Below, one piece after another: positions 1-8,574 of a stretch of DNA of 64,000 nt; positions within the stretch are counted from its first letter, which is position 1; the number at the start of each line of letters is the position of its first letter. Source of the DNA: Methylonatrum sp040877625 (GTDB lineage Bacteria; Pseudomonadota; Gammaproteobacteria; Nitrococcales; Aquisalimonadaceae); assembly GCA_040877625.1 (NCBI GenBank), contig JBBDNK010000011.1, positions 1 through 64,000 on the forward strand, written 5' to 3'. The notes below the pieces were generated by a model that saw only the letters and a program-made list of their open reading frames with translations, was not told where the DNA came from and ran no database searches. Made by a program: the position numbers and the translations under genes.

Positions 1-39
1 GCCGCCTTGCCAGTGCGCCCGGATGGCTCCGCAGAGCCC

Positions 40-64
40 CATGGGAATAGATCAGTGTCTCCCT
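40..64 (+). repeat. Dispersed palindromic repeat, copy 1
   Basis: Reads CATGGGAATAG followed by ATCAGTGTCTCCCT. It shares the GAATAGATCAG core and the CTCCC end with five other places in the window. It lies 25 bp beyond the rnhB stop codon, and a small GGCTC/GAGCC hairpin (28-38) sits directly beside it. Function is unknown; a REP-like element or a 3'-end hairpin is my inference. Confidence 0.6.
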
Positions 65-89
65 GGGTGCCTGAACGCCGCGAGAGAAC

Positions 90-728
90 TCAGCTGTCGC
101 CGGGCGGCGAGGCAAGCTCCGCGAGCAGTTCCCTCACGGGCCCGAATGAACGCCGATGTTCCGGTGTAGGGCCGTGGCGGCACAGCGCGGCGAGATGATC
201 CCGCGTTGGATAACCCTTGTGTCGATCGAACCCGTAGTCCGGATAGCGTCCGTGCAGCGCCAGCATATCCGCGTCTCTGGCAACCTTGGCAAGTATCGAC
301 GCGGCACCGATCGATTCCACGCTGCCGTCTCCGCCCACGATCGCCTCCGAGGTACAGCCGAGCGCCGGCGGGCAGCGATTGCCGTCTATCAGGGCATGAC
401 CGGCGGCAACGGGCAGGGCCTGCACCGCACGCCGCATCGCCAATAGCGACGCATGCAGGATATTCAACTCGTCGATCTCCGCCGGCGTGGCCCAGGCGAT
501 GGCCCAGGCCAGCGCCTCGGACTTGATCGCCACCGCCAGTTTTTCCCGCCGACGGGCAGTGAGCTTCTTGGAATCGTTGATGCCGGAAACCGTACGGGCA
601 GGGTCAAGAATCACCGCCGCCGCGACCACAGCCCCCGCCAGCGGCCCGCGCCCGGCCTCATCGACGCCGGCGACCAGACGGGCAGCCCCGCCAGCACGCA
701 CCCCATGACCGCCAATGAGGATTTTCAT
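90..728 (-). CDS. rnhB: Ribonuclease HII
   Basis: Cuts the RNA strand of RNA-DNA hybrids and starts removal of misincorporated ribonucleotides; cytoplasmic, metal-dependent. The 212-residue product has the type-2 RNase H motifs: GVDEAGRGPLAG at residues 21-32 with the acidic pair D23-E24, then NDSKKLT, LIDGN, ASILAKVARD and the C-terminal YGFDRHKGYPT. The ATG overlaps the lpxB stop as ATGA, so translation is probably coupled. An open frame extends upstream through lpxB, but only this start gives a family-length protein. Last gene of the envelope cluster in the window; in related bacteria dnaE usually follows, which would lie outside. Confidence 0.96.
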   Translation of the reverse strand: MKILIGGHGVRAGGAARLVAGVDEAGRGPLAGAVVAAAVILDPARTVSGINDSKKLTARRREKLAVAIKSEALAWAIAWATPAEIDELNILHASLLAMRRAVQALPVAAGHALIDGNRCPPALGCTSEAIVGGDGSVESIGAASILAKVARDADMLALHGRYPDYGFDRHKGYPTRDHLAALCRHGPTPEHRRSFGPVRELLAELASPPGDS

Positions 729-1867
729 TGCCGGGCCTCCACCAGCCTCACTACCGCCGCAGCAGCTTCCCGACTGGCATCGCGGCGTAATTGCAGGTGC
801 AATTCCCGGAACGCCTCCATCAGGGCTTCGCGTTGGCCCCTGTCGTCCAGCAGTGCAAGCATGGCCGGACCCAGGGTATCCACACGCGCATCGTCCTGCG
901 CGAACTCGTCCACCAGCCTGCGGCCCGCTATCAGATTCGGCATGGCGAAATATGGCACCTTGATCAGCCGCCGCGCCAACCATCCGGTGATTCTGGAAAC
1001 CTTGTAGGCAACGACCATTGGCCGCTGATGCAGCATGGTTTCCAGGGTCGCCGTACCGGAGGCAAGCAGCACGGCATTCGCCGCCGTTATGCAATCCCGG
1101 GCGCGCCCGGAGATGAGTTCAACCGGTAGCTTCGACGGGTAAGAGGAGAGCAGATTCTCCATATGTGCGCGAATGCGATCCGTCGCGCAGGGAACCAGAA
1201 AGCGGATGTCCGGACGCCGTTGAATCAGCCACGCGGCGGTATCCAGAAACAGGGGACCCAGACGCTCGACCTCGCTCATGCGGCTGCCGGGCAGAATCGC
1301 AGCGACCAGCGCTGGGGGCGGCGGCAGGTGCAGCGACTCACGAGCCGCTGCACGATCCGGTTCAAGTGGAATTTCGTCTGCAAGCGGATGGCCGACGAAG
1401 GTCACCGGGACGTTATGCTGCCGGAAAAAGGTCGCTTCAAACGGGAAAATGCTCAGCATCAGGTCAATGGCGCGGCGAATTTTCTTCACCCTGCCCTGAC
1501 GCCAGGCCCAGGCGGTGGGGCTAACATAATGCACTGTGGGAATGCCCGCCTTGCGCAGGCGTTCCTCCAGACCCAGATTGAAGTCAGGCGCATCGATACC
1601 GATGAATACATCGGGTGGATTCCTTAGCAGACGCGTTGCCAGGTCCCGGCGAATGCCCAGGAGCTCGCGCAGATGCCGAAGCACCTCCACAAGCCCCATG
1701 ACGGAAAGCTTCTCAAGGGGATAATGGCATTCCATGCCCTCCGCCAGCATGCGCTCGCCGCCGATCCCTTCGAAGCGAATATCCGGCCGCAGCTTGCGTA
1801 GCTCTCGCATCAGCCCGGCACCCAGCAGATCACCGGACAGTTCACCGGCCACGATGCCGATCCGCAT
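725..1867 (-). CDS. lpxB: Lipid-A-disaccharide synthase
   Basis: Joins UDP-diacylglucosamine and lipid X to make the tetraacyl disaccharide of lipid A; a peripheral inner-membrane glycosyltransferase. The 380-residue length is normal. Family segments are visible: N-terminal GELSGDLLGAGLM, GIDAPDFNLGLE, HYVSPTAWAWRQGR, and a C-terminal nucleotide-sugar region with LLASGTATLETML and the PMVVAYKVS stretch. The ATG has an AGGAGG 10 nt upstream; this ribosome-binding site sits in or beside a dispersed repeat that fills the gap after lpxA. Its stop overlaps the rnhB start. Confidence 0.97.
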   Translation of the reverse strand: MRIGIVAGELSGDLLGAGLMRELRKLRPDIRFEGIGGERMLAEGMECHYPLEKLSVMGLVEVLRHLRELLGIRRDLATRLLRNPPDVFIGIDAPDFNLGLEERLRKAGIPTVHYVSPTAWAWRQGRVKKIRRAIDLMLSIFPFEATFFRQHNVPVTFVGHPLADEIPLEPDRAAARESLHLPPPPALVAAILPGSRMSEVERLGPLFLDTAAWLIQRRPDIRFLVPCATDRIRAHMENLLSSYPSKLPVELISGRARDCITAANAVLLASGTATLETMLHQRPMVVAYKVSRITGWLARRLIKVPYFAMPNLIAGRRLVDEFAQDDARVDTLGPAMLALLDDRGQREALMEAFRELHLQLRRDASREAAAAVVRLVEARQ

Positions 1868-1882
1868 GTCGCCCGTCCTCCT

Positions 1883-1902
1883 GGGAGACGCTGATCTATT
1901 CA
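1883..1902 (-). repeat. Dispersed repeat, copy 2 (lpxA-lpxB junction)
   Basis: On the minus strand the lpxA stop codon TGA runs straight into the repeat: TGAATAGATCAGCGTCTCCC, followed by AGGAGG, the ribosome-binding site of lpxB. The core matches copies at 40, 31,091, 45,781, 58,297 and 60,914. The whole lpxA-lpxB gap is only 32 bp, so the repeat is most of it. Confidence 0.6.
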
Positions 1903-2694
1903 GCGTACGATGCCGCGGGTTGAAGCTCGCACAAACTGCGCGAACGGAACAACCGCGGGATTATCGGCAGCGATACGATCAAGTTCGACGACGGCCTGCT
2001 CCAGGCGCAGCCCGGATTTGTACAGGGACCGGTATGCGCGCCGAATTGCCTGCACCTGACCGCTTTCATACCCTCTGCGCCTGAGCCCTTCCGAATTGAC
2101 CCCGTGAGGCTGAGCGGGGTTACCCGCCACGGTCACGAATGGCGGAACATCCTGCTTTACACAACTACCCATGGACGTGAATGCATGGGCGCCGATACGG
2201 CAGAACTGATGCACCAGCGTAAATCCGCCAAGAATAATGTCGTCTTCAATGTGAACATGACCGGCGAGCGATGCACCATTGGCGAAGACGGTGCGATCCC
2301 CGATAACGCAATCGTGCGCAATATGAACGTAAGCCATGATCCAGTTGTCATCGCCGATCCGGGTAGTGCCGTTATCCTGTACCGTTCCCCGGTTGATGGT
2401 GACGAACTCGCGGATCGTGTTTCGGTCACCGATCTCCAGCCGCGTCTCCTCACCACGGTACTTCTTGTCCTGGGGCTCTTCACCAACCGACGCATACTGG
2501 AAAATCCGATTCTCCCGACCGAGCAGCAACGGGCCTTGCAAGGTGGCATGAGGTCCTATCACCGTACCTTCACCGATCTCCACCTGCGCACCTATCACGG
2601 TATACGCTCCAACACTGACGTTCCTGCCAAGCCGGGCGGATGGATCAATTATCGCCGTCTCGTGAATCAAGAGATCAGATCCCGCATGGTGCAC
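1900..2694 (-). CDS. lpxA: UDP-N-acetylglucosamine acyltransferase
   Basis: First step of lipid A synthesis: moves a 3-hydroxyacyl chain from acyl carrier protein to UDP-GlcNAc; cytoplasmic homotrimer. The sequence is a left-handed beta-helix of hexapeptide repeats (residues about 12-190) followed by a helical tail. The catalytic histidine is H127 in YVHIAHDCVIG (GTG numbering). Two starts are possible. GTG at 2694 has GGAGG about 10 nt upstream and overlaps fabZ by 28 bp. TTG at 2670 overlaps the fabZ stop by 4 bp and gives 256 residues, close to the family norm. I list the longer form because of the ribosome-binding site; the function is not in doubt. Confidence 0.96.
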   Translation of the reverse strand: MHHAGSDLLIHETAIIDPSARLGRNVSVGAYTVIGAQVEIGEGTVIGPHATLQGPLLLGRENRIFQYASVGEEPQDKKYRGEETRLEIGDRNTIREFVTINRGTVQDNGTTRIGDDNWIMAYVHIAHDCVIGDRTVFANGASLAGHVHIEDDIILGGFTLVHQFCRIGAHAFTSMGSCVKQDVPPFVTVAGNPAQPHGVNSEGLRRRGYESGQVQAIRRAYRSLYKSGLRLEQAVVELDRIAADNPAVVPFAQFVRASTRGIVR

Positions 2695-3104
2695 ATGATT
2701 TCCGCCTCCGCGACCACTTTTCCGTCCACGGTGGCGGATCCGTCGAAGACCCAGATCCCCCGCTTGCGGCGGGAAATGCTGACTTTAACCTGCAACTGAT
2801 CCCCAGGTTCAACGGGCCGCTTGAAACGCGCCTTGTCCACGCCCACCAGATAGAAAATGTTGCTGCCCTCCGGCGTACCCTCGGTGGTGAATGCAAGCAA
2901 ACCGCAACACTGCGCCATCGATTCCAGAATCAGCACACCGGGCATGACCGGCTTCTGCGGAAAATGCCCCTGGAAAAACTGCTCGTTGATGGTGACATTC
3001 TTGATGCCAACCAGGTAGTCGCCCGGCACCGACTCCACTACCCGGTCCACCAGAAGTAGCGGATAACGGTGAGGCAAATGTTTAAGTATTCCGTGTATAT
3101 CCAT
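2667..3104 (-). CDS. fabZ: 3-hydroxyacyl-ACP dehydratase
   Basis: Removes water from 3-hydroxyacyl-ACP in fatty-acid elongation, competing with LpxA and LpxD for the same substrate pool, which fits its place between them. The 145-residue hot-dog fold protein has the active-site block GHFPQKPVMPGVLILE with catalytic H47 and E61. The ATG at 3104 has no clear ribosome-binding site. It lies 32 bp after lpxD and overlaps the start of lpxA. Confidence 0.97.
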   Translation of the reverse strand: MDIHGILKHLPHRYPLLLVDRVVESVPGDYLVGIKNVTINEQFFQGHFPQKPVMPGVLILESMAQCCGLLAFTTEGTPEGSNIFYLVGVDKARFKRPVEPGDQLQVKVSISRRKRGIWVFDGSATVDGKVVAEAEIMCTMRDLIS

Positions 3105-3136
3105 GATTAGCGTTCTTTTCTTTATGCCTAGATTTC

Positions 3137-4201
3137 TTAATCTTGGTCCAGGTCCGGATCGGCCATCCGCTGCTCCAACCGACGCAGCCGACGAGCCATG
3201 TCATCCAGCTGGTGGAAACGGGCCGCATTGCGACGCCACTGCCGATTCGGCTCAACGCCGGTGCCCGAGGAATAGACGCCGGCTTCGGTCAGGCTTTTGG
3301 TGACCTGAGTCATGCCCGTCACCTGCACACCATCAGCGATGGTAATGTGCCCGGCAACACCCACGATTCCGCCGAATGCGCAATATTTCCCTATCCGGGT
3401 GCTACCGGCCACGCCGGTGCAGGCGGCGATGATCGTGTGGTCTCCGATGACGACGTTGTGGGCAATGTGCACGAGATTATCAAGCTTTACGCCGTCACCG
3501 ATCACGGTATCGCCAATTGCACCACGATCAATGGAGGCATTGCTGCCCACTTCGACATCGTTCCCGATCAGTACGCGGCCAACCTGCGGTACCTTCTCCC
3601 AGCGGCCGTGGTCGTTGGCGTAGCCGAATCCATCGGAGCCGATCACGGTACCCGCATGCACGATGCAACGACTGCCGACAACGCAGTCATCCCACACGGT
3701 GACACGTGCCACAAGCCGGGTATCGGCGCCGATAATCACATTCTGCCCAAGCACGCACCCCGGCCCAATACTGGCACCCTCCCCGATATGACATCCGGCC
3801 GCTATGGCAACATGAGGACCAACCGCGACGTTCGCACCCAAGTGTGCATCCGGATCAACCGCGGCACTCGGGTGTATGCCCGGTGCCTCCTTTCTCGGCG
3901 GGCAGATTAGGGTTGCCGCGCGTGCGAACGCCAGATGAGGGTTATCGGCCAGCAAGGTCGGCACTGGACATTCACCAGCCATATCAGGGTGCAGCACGAC
4001 GGCGGCTGCCCGTGTCTCTGCCAGATGCTTCCGATACCTGGAATCGGCCAGAAAACTCAAGGCCCCCTGGTCGGCATCGGTCAGCGAAGCAAGGTGATCT
4101 ATCACTGTCCCACCATCGCCTCGGTAAGTCAGTCCGAGTGCGCTCGCCAGTGCTTCCAGTGTGGTCCGCCCCACGTGCAACTCCCTATCTGCCATGCACA
4201 T
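3137..4201 (-). CDS. lpxD: UDP-3-O-acylglucosamine N-acyltransferase
   Basis: Third step of lipid A synthesis: adds the N-linked 3-hydroxyacyl chain. The 354-residue product has the N-terminal uridine-binding domain (about 1-100), a long hexapeptide-repeat helix (about 108-310) with catalytic H248 in VHIAHNVVIGDH, and a C-terminal helix ending MARRLRRLEQRM. Starts at residue 1 (4201) and residue 3 (4195) are both possible; neither has a good ribosome-binding site. A 159-bp gap separates it from skp, one of the larger gaps in this cluster. Confidence 0.96.
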   Translation of the reverse strand: MCMADRELHVGRTTLEALASALGLTYRGDGGTVIDHLASLTDADQGALSFLADSRYRKHLAETRAAAVVLHPDMAGECPVPTLLADNPHLAFARAATLICPPRKEAPGIHPSAAVDPDAHLGANVAVGPHVAIAAGCHIGEGASIGPGCVLGQNVIIGADTRLVARVTVWDDCVVGSRCIVHAGTVIGSDGFGYANDHGRWEKVPQVGRVLIGNDVEVGSNASIDRGAIGDTVIGDGVKLDNLVHIAHNVVIGDHTIIAACTGVAGSTRIGKYCAFGGIVGVAGHITIADGVQVTGMTQVTKSLTEAGVYSSGTGVEPNRQWRRNAARFHQLDDMARRLRRLEQRMADPDLDQD

Positions 4202-4360
4202 TATTTAGAGTAAGCGCGTCCGCACAGCTGTCTGCGAACGCTCCGCCCCGAAAGCGAAGCGGGCCGGGCATCTGCCGTGCAATGGCGATCACCCGACCCG
4301 AAAAGAGCTGCTCACCCGCGGTCCCCGCCAGGTGATAGCGCGTCTTGAGCGCCGATTCGC

Positions 4361-4879
4361 TTACTGATCCTGCTGCAGCCGCTCCAGCACCTGTTCGGTG
4401 ATGTCGACCTTATCACTGGCGAAAATCACCCCTTCACTGAGTATGAGATCAAAGTCGTTGTCGCGGGCAAGCTGATTTATGGTATCGACAATGCGTCGTT
4501 GAAGTCTCCCGAGTTCCTCATTGCGACGGAGGTTGAAGTCCTCCCGAAACTCTTCCTGGACACGGCGTAACTCCCGTTTTCGCGAAACGACTTCGCGCTG
4601 CAGCTGACGCTGCTCGTCTTCGCTCATGACGGCACTATCCCGGGACAGTCTCTCTTCGAGCTGGCGTATGTCCGATTGTTCCTCGGCGATCTCCCGGTCC
4701 CGGGGGGAGAATTCACGTTCAAGCTTGGCCCGTGCCGCTTCCGCCTGCGGCGCCTCGGCCGACACACGTGCCGCATTCACAAACCCGATCTTGTTGTCCG
4801 CCATGATTGGCGCTGCGTGGATGCAGGCAATCACAACAACCAACACCAATAGCGTCCAACGGGAACCGCGTTTCAGCAT
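4361..4879 (-). CDS. skp: Periplasmic chaperone Skp/OmpH
   Basis: Holds unfolded outer-membrane proteins in the periplasm and hands them to the BAM complex, whose core subunit BamA is encoded just upstream. The 172-residue product has a signal peptide (TLLVLVVVIACIHAAPIMA), a short beta strand IGFVNAARV, then a long charged coiled coil (about 45-130) and a C-terminal DFDLILSEGVIFASDKVDIT block typical of OmpH. I chose ATG 4879 because a GGA precedes it closely; GTG at 4888 would add three residues. It begins 18 bp after the bamA stop. Confidence 0.93.
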   Translation of the reverse strand: MLKRGSRWTLLVLVVVIACIHAAPIMADNKIGFVNAARVSAEAPQAEAARAKLEREFSPRDREIAEEQSDIRQLEERLSRDSAVMSEDEQRQLQREVVSRKRELRRVQEEFREDFNLRRNEELGRLQRRIVDTINQLARDNDFDLILSEGVIFASDKVDITEQVLERLQQDQ

Positions 4880-4897
4880 GCTGTCCACACAAGTCGA

Positions 4898-7198
4898 CTA
4901 GAAAATTGAGCCCAGGGAGAACTGAAAGCGGTCGGCCTCGTCATCCCGCTCGTCATTTAACGGGTTCCCCCAACTCATTGTCAATGCGCCCAAGGGTGAC
5001 ATCCAGGTGAACGCCACACCCGCGGAATAGCGCAACTGGTCAAGGTCGACTTCAGCGTCGTCCTTGGTGTCATAGACCTGCCCTGCATCGAGGAACGTAG
5101 AGAATCTCACCGCCGGAGAATCAATCAGGGGGATCGGGAAGTAGTATTCCACGCTGCCATTGACGCGAAGATTACCTCCGGTTGGCCGGTTGTCACCTGC
5201 GTACCGTGGGCCGAGCGAACTGGCTCTGTAGCCGCGAACGGAATTGATTCCGCCGGTAAAGAAGTTCTCGAAAAATGGCAGCTGGCTGGTCTCGCCATAG
5301 CCCGCGCCGTAACCAACGCGGCCGAGTAGGGACAAGCTGGTGTTCTCGGTAAGACCGATGTAGCGTCGATGACTGTAGGAAAGCTTGTAGTATCGCAGCT
5401 CACTACCCGGCACCGAGACCTCTGCCCCAAGCGACTGAATACCGCCCGTGGTCGGGAACACCAGCCTGTCGGTCGAGTTGCGGTTCCAGCTCAGGCCGGC
5501 CTTGTAGTTGCGATATCGATCTCCGAACTCGCCGACAAAATCCCGCAATTCAATGGGCGTATCCCGCCGCAGCCTGAGGTTGAGCTCCTCCACCGAGAAG
5601 TCTACCCGGATCTCGTCTTCTTCATTGAGTGGGATGCCGAACCCGACGCCCACGGACCCCGTCCGCAAGGTGTAGTCGGACAAGCGCTGAAGCCCGGCAT
5701 CGGTATCCTGGAGCAACGCCGAGAACGAACGGGACACGCCATCGATGGTGTAGTAGCGCTGGGTATAGGTGAACTGATAAAGACGGCTGTACCGACTGTT
5801 GTTCGCGGCAATCACGGCCCGATCGCCCGTACCCAGCAGATTATCCTGGGCCACGGAGAAGTTCAGCAGCACGCCTTGACCGCTGCCGTAGCCGATACCT
5901 GCCTGGAGATTGCCCGAGAGCCCCTCCTCCACGTTGATGTTTACATCCACCTGATCCGGTTCTCCGGGCACGCGTGGCGTTTCCACATCAACCGCGTCAA
6001 AGAATCCTAGACGATTCAGCCGGTTACGAGAGAGAAGAATCTTCTCGCTGCTGAACCAGCCACCTTCCATCTGCCGGATTTCCCGCCGAATGACCTCGTC
6101 GTCGGTGCGGTAGTTGCCGCTGATGTTGATGCGGCGAACGTAGGTCCGCTGCCCCGGATCCACGTAATAGGTGAGATTGACTATACGGTTCTCGCGGTCG
6201 ACATCAGGTATGGGGTTGACGTTGGTAAAGGCATAACCTTCCACGCCGAGCCGATCACGTAGCTTCTGCGCAATGTCCGTCACCCGGGTGTCCGAAAAGA
6301 TGTCGCCCTCCTGGACATCAATCAGCTCGCGCAGGGCGTCCTCACCCACGATCAAGTCCCCGGCCAGCTCAAGGTCGCCAATACGGTAGCGTTCTCCTTC
6401 GGAAACGTTGACGGTAATGAACACACCCCGGCGATCCGGTGTGAGCGAGACCTGAGTCGATGTAACCGAGAAGTCGACGTAGCCGCGATTCAGGTAATGA
6501 CTACGCAGCGACTCCAGATCGCCGCCAAGGCGCTCACGCGAGTAGCGATCACGCCGGGAGAACGGTAGATACCAGGGACGCGGCCCCATGGTAAAGATAT
6601 CCTTCAACTCCTCGTCTCTGAACTTCCGATTGCCGACGATCCGAACCTCCCGAATTCGCGCGACCTCACCTTCGTCCACATCGATGCGGATACCCACCCG
6701 GTTGCGCGGCAACGGCGAGACCGTACTCGAAATGGCAACATCGTAATTACCCTGGCTGAAGTACTGTGCCTTCAGTTCGTTCTCGACGTTTTCCAGCAAC
6801 GAACGATTGAACGTCTCACCATCCGCCAGCCCTATTTCCCGTAGCGCCTCCATTAGCGGTTCGGAATCAATCGCGTCATTGCCGAAGATCTCCACCCGTG
6901 CGATGGCGGGGCGCTCGACCAGGTTCACCACCAGTACGTCGTCGTCCCTCTCCATCGCCACGTCCTGAAAAAAGCCAGTGGCGTAGAGCGATCGAATGGC
7001 CTCCGTGACGCGCTGGGGATCGATGCGGTCCCCTGCCTCAACGGGCAAGTAATTGAATACCGTTCCCGGTGAGATGCGTCGCAGACCCTCAACTCGGATA
7101 TCAGTGACGACAAATGGATCGAAGGCATATGCCGGAATCGGGGTAACCCAGATAAGGCACAACAGAAGGGTGGCGCAGTACGCTTGCAGTTTCCGCAT
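4898..7198 (-). CDS. bamA: Outer-membrane protein assembly factor BamA
   Basis: Core of the BAM machine that inserts beta-barrel proteins in the outer membrane. The 766-residue protein has a signal peptide ending AYA, five POTRA domains over about residues 26-425 (the first begins FVVTDIRVEGLRRIS), and a 16-strand barrel of the Omp85 family. The barrel carries the diagnostic VRGY motif in NSVRGYRASSLGP and ends in a terminal phenylalanine (FSLGSIF), the usual BAM recognition signature. The gap to rseP is 20 bp and to skp 18 bp. Confidence 0.98.
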   Translation of the reverse strand: MRKLQAYCATLLLCLIWVTPIPAYAFDPFVVTDIRVEGLRRISPGTVFNYLPVEAGDRIDPQRVTEAIRSLYATGFFQDVAMERDDDVLVVNLVERPAIARVEIFGNDAIDSEPLMEALREIGLADGETFNRSLLENVENELKAQYFSQGNYDVAISSTVSPLPRNRVGIRIDVDEGEVARIREVRIVGNRKFRDEELKDIFTMGPRPWYLPFSRRDRYSRERLGGDLESLRSHYLNRGYVDFSVTSTQVSLTPDRRGVFITVNVSEGERYRIGDLELAGDLIVGEDALRELIDVQEGDIFSDTRVTDIAQKLRDRLGVEGYAFTNVNPIPDVDRENRIVNLTYYVDPGQRTYVRRINISGNYRTDDEVIRREIRQMEGGWFSSEKILLSRNRLNRLGFFDAVDVETPRVPGEPDQVDVNINVEEGLSGNLQAGIGYGSGQGVLLNFSVAQDNLLGTGDRAVIAANNSRYSRLYQFTYTQRYYTIDGVSRSFSALLQDTDAGLQRLSDYTLRTGSVGVGFGIPLNEEDEIRVDFSVEELNLRLRRDTPIELRDFVGEFGDRYRNYKAGLSWNRNSTDRLVFPTTGGIQSLGAEVSVPGSELRYYKLSYSHRRYIGLTENTSLSLLGRVGYGAGYGETSQLPFFENFFTGGINSVRGYRASSLGPRYAGDNRPTGGNLRVNGSVEYYFPIPLIDSPAVRFSTFLDAGQVYDTKDDAEVDLDQLRYSAGVAFTWMSPLGALTMSWGNPLNDERDDEADRFQFSLGSIF

Positions 7199-7218
7199 AG
7201 AGTAATCGTTATCTTTCG

Positions 7219-8574
7219 TCAGCTGACCATTCGGGCGATGTCGTTGTATAGAGCCAAGGACATCAGCATAAGCAGCAAAAGCATGCCAATCTGCTGTCCG
7301 ATAGCCTGGAACCGTTCAGAGGGGGGGCTCCCCTTGACCGCTTCGACCAGAAAATAAAATAGATGGCCGCCGTCAAGCACCGGAATCGGTAACAGATTGA
7401 GTACCCCGAGGCTGATGCTCACTATCGCGAGAAACTTCAGGAACGGGGCGATCCCGGAGGATGCCGTATCCCCCGCATACTGCGCAATATTGATCGGGCC
7501 ACTCAAATTCTGCAGTGACGCCTGGCCGATCACCATGCGCCAAAGCACCTGGAGCGTAAGTTTGCTGGCCTGCCACGTTCCTTGCAGGGCTTGGCCCACC
7601 GACTCCATCGGCCCATAGCGTACGGTGTGATACATCTCCTCGTACAGCCCCTCCGGCACTTCGGGCCGCACACCGAGCACACCACGAGGACTTCCGGCCT
7701 CCGCCAGCCGCACGTTGACCCGCCGAACCCCGCCGGCCCCGCGAACGGTCAGTACCACCTCGCCTCCGGCCCGGGCGTTGACCGCTTCCACAAGCTCAGG
7801 CCATGCATCCACGGATTCCCCATCGACGGCAATGATGCGCTCTCCCGCACGCAAATCACCCTGCTCGGCGGCACCCCCGCTGACAAGCTCTCCGATGACG
7901 GGAGGAAGGGACGGGCGCCAGGGCGCGAACCCGATTGCGCGCAGCAGGTCCGGATCATCACCGAAGGTTGGCACGCCCCGCAGGTCCAGCCGGCGCACCG
8001 TCTCTCCGCCATCATCCGATCTGACCGTTACCTCGACCAAGTCCTGGCGCATGCCGCCATCGAGCAGTGCGATAAGCACTCGCTCCCAACTGGGGGTGCG
8101 GTTGCCGTCGACAGCGAAGAATTCATCGCCGGATTCCAGGCCCGCTTCGGCAGCGGGCGTATCGGGCATCACGTCTCCAACCACCGGCCGCACCTCCGCG
8201 GTACCGGCGACGAAGATCAACCAGTAAACCAGAATTGCGAAGATGAAATTGAAAGCGGGACCCGCGGCGACGATGGCCGTTCGCCGCCAAAGGGGTTGTA
8301 CATTGAAGGCGCGATGGCGGTCCTGCTCCGGCACCACCCCCTCACGCCCGTCCAGCATCTTGACGTAGCCGCCAAGCGGAATGGCAGACAGGCAGTATTC
8401 GACCCGATCCCGACCTCCAACCCAGGTATACAGCGGCTTGCCAAAACCGATGGAAAAGCGCAGCACCTTGACTCCCAGCCGCCGCGCCACCCAGAAATGG
8501 CCGAATTCATGAAACGCCACCAGCACACCAATAGCGACAACAAAGGCAATGATGTTAGTGCCGATGCCGGTCAT
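7219..8574 (-). CDS. rseP: Site-2 protease RseP
   Basis: Inner-membrane zinc protease that cuts anti-sigma factor RseA and remnant signal peptides. The 451-residue length matches E. coli. Seen: zinc motif HEFGH (H22, E23, H26) in the first membrane segment, two tandem PDZ domains (about 115-310), and the second metal motif in LPIPVLDGGHLFYF near the C-terminus. The chosen ATG at 8574 overlaps the dxr stop as ATGA; a longer in-frame extension upstream only reads through dxr. Next to bamA and skp, it fits the envelope-stress role of the cluster. Confidence 0.96.
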   Translation of the reverse strand: MTGIGTNIIAFVVAIGVLVAFHEFGHFWVARRLGVKVLRFSIGFGKPLYTWVGGRDRVEYCLSAIPLGGYVKMLDGREGVVPEQDRHRAFNVQPLWRRTAIVAAGPAFNFIFAILVYWLIFVAGTAEVRPVVGDVMPDTPAAEAGLESGDEFFAVDGNRTPSWERVLIALLDGGMRQDLVEVTVRSDDGGETVRRLDLRGVPTFGDDPDLLRAIGFAPWRPSLPPVIGELVSGGAAEQGDLRAGERIIAVDGESVDAWPELVEAVNARAGGEVVLTVRGAGGVRRVNVRLAEAGSPRGVLGVRPEVPEGLYEEMYHTVRYGPMESVGQALQGTWQASKLTLQVLWRMVIGQASLQNLSGPINIAQYAGDTASSGIAPFLKFLAIVSISLGVLNLLPIPVLDGGHLFYFLVEAVKGSPPSERFQAIGQQIGMLLLLMLMSLALYNDIARMVS

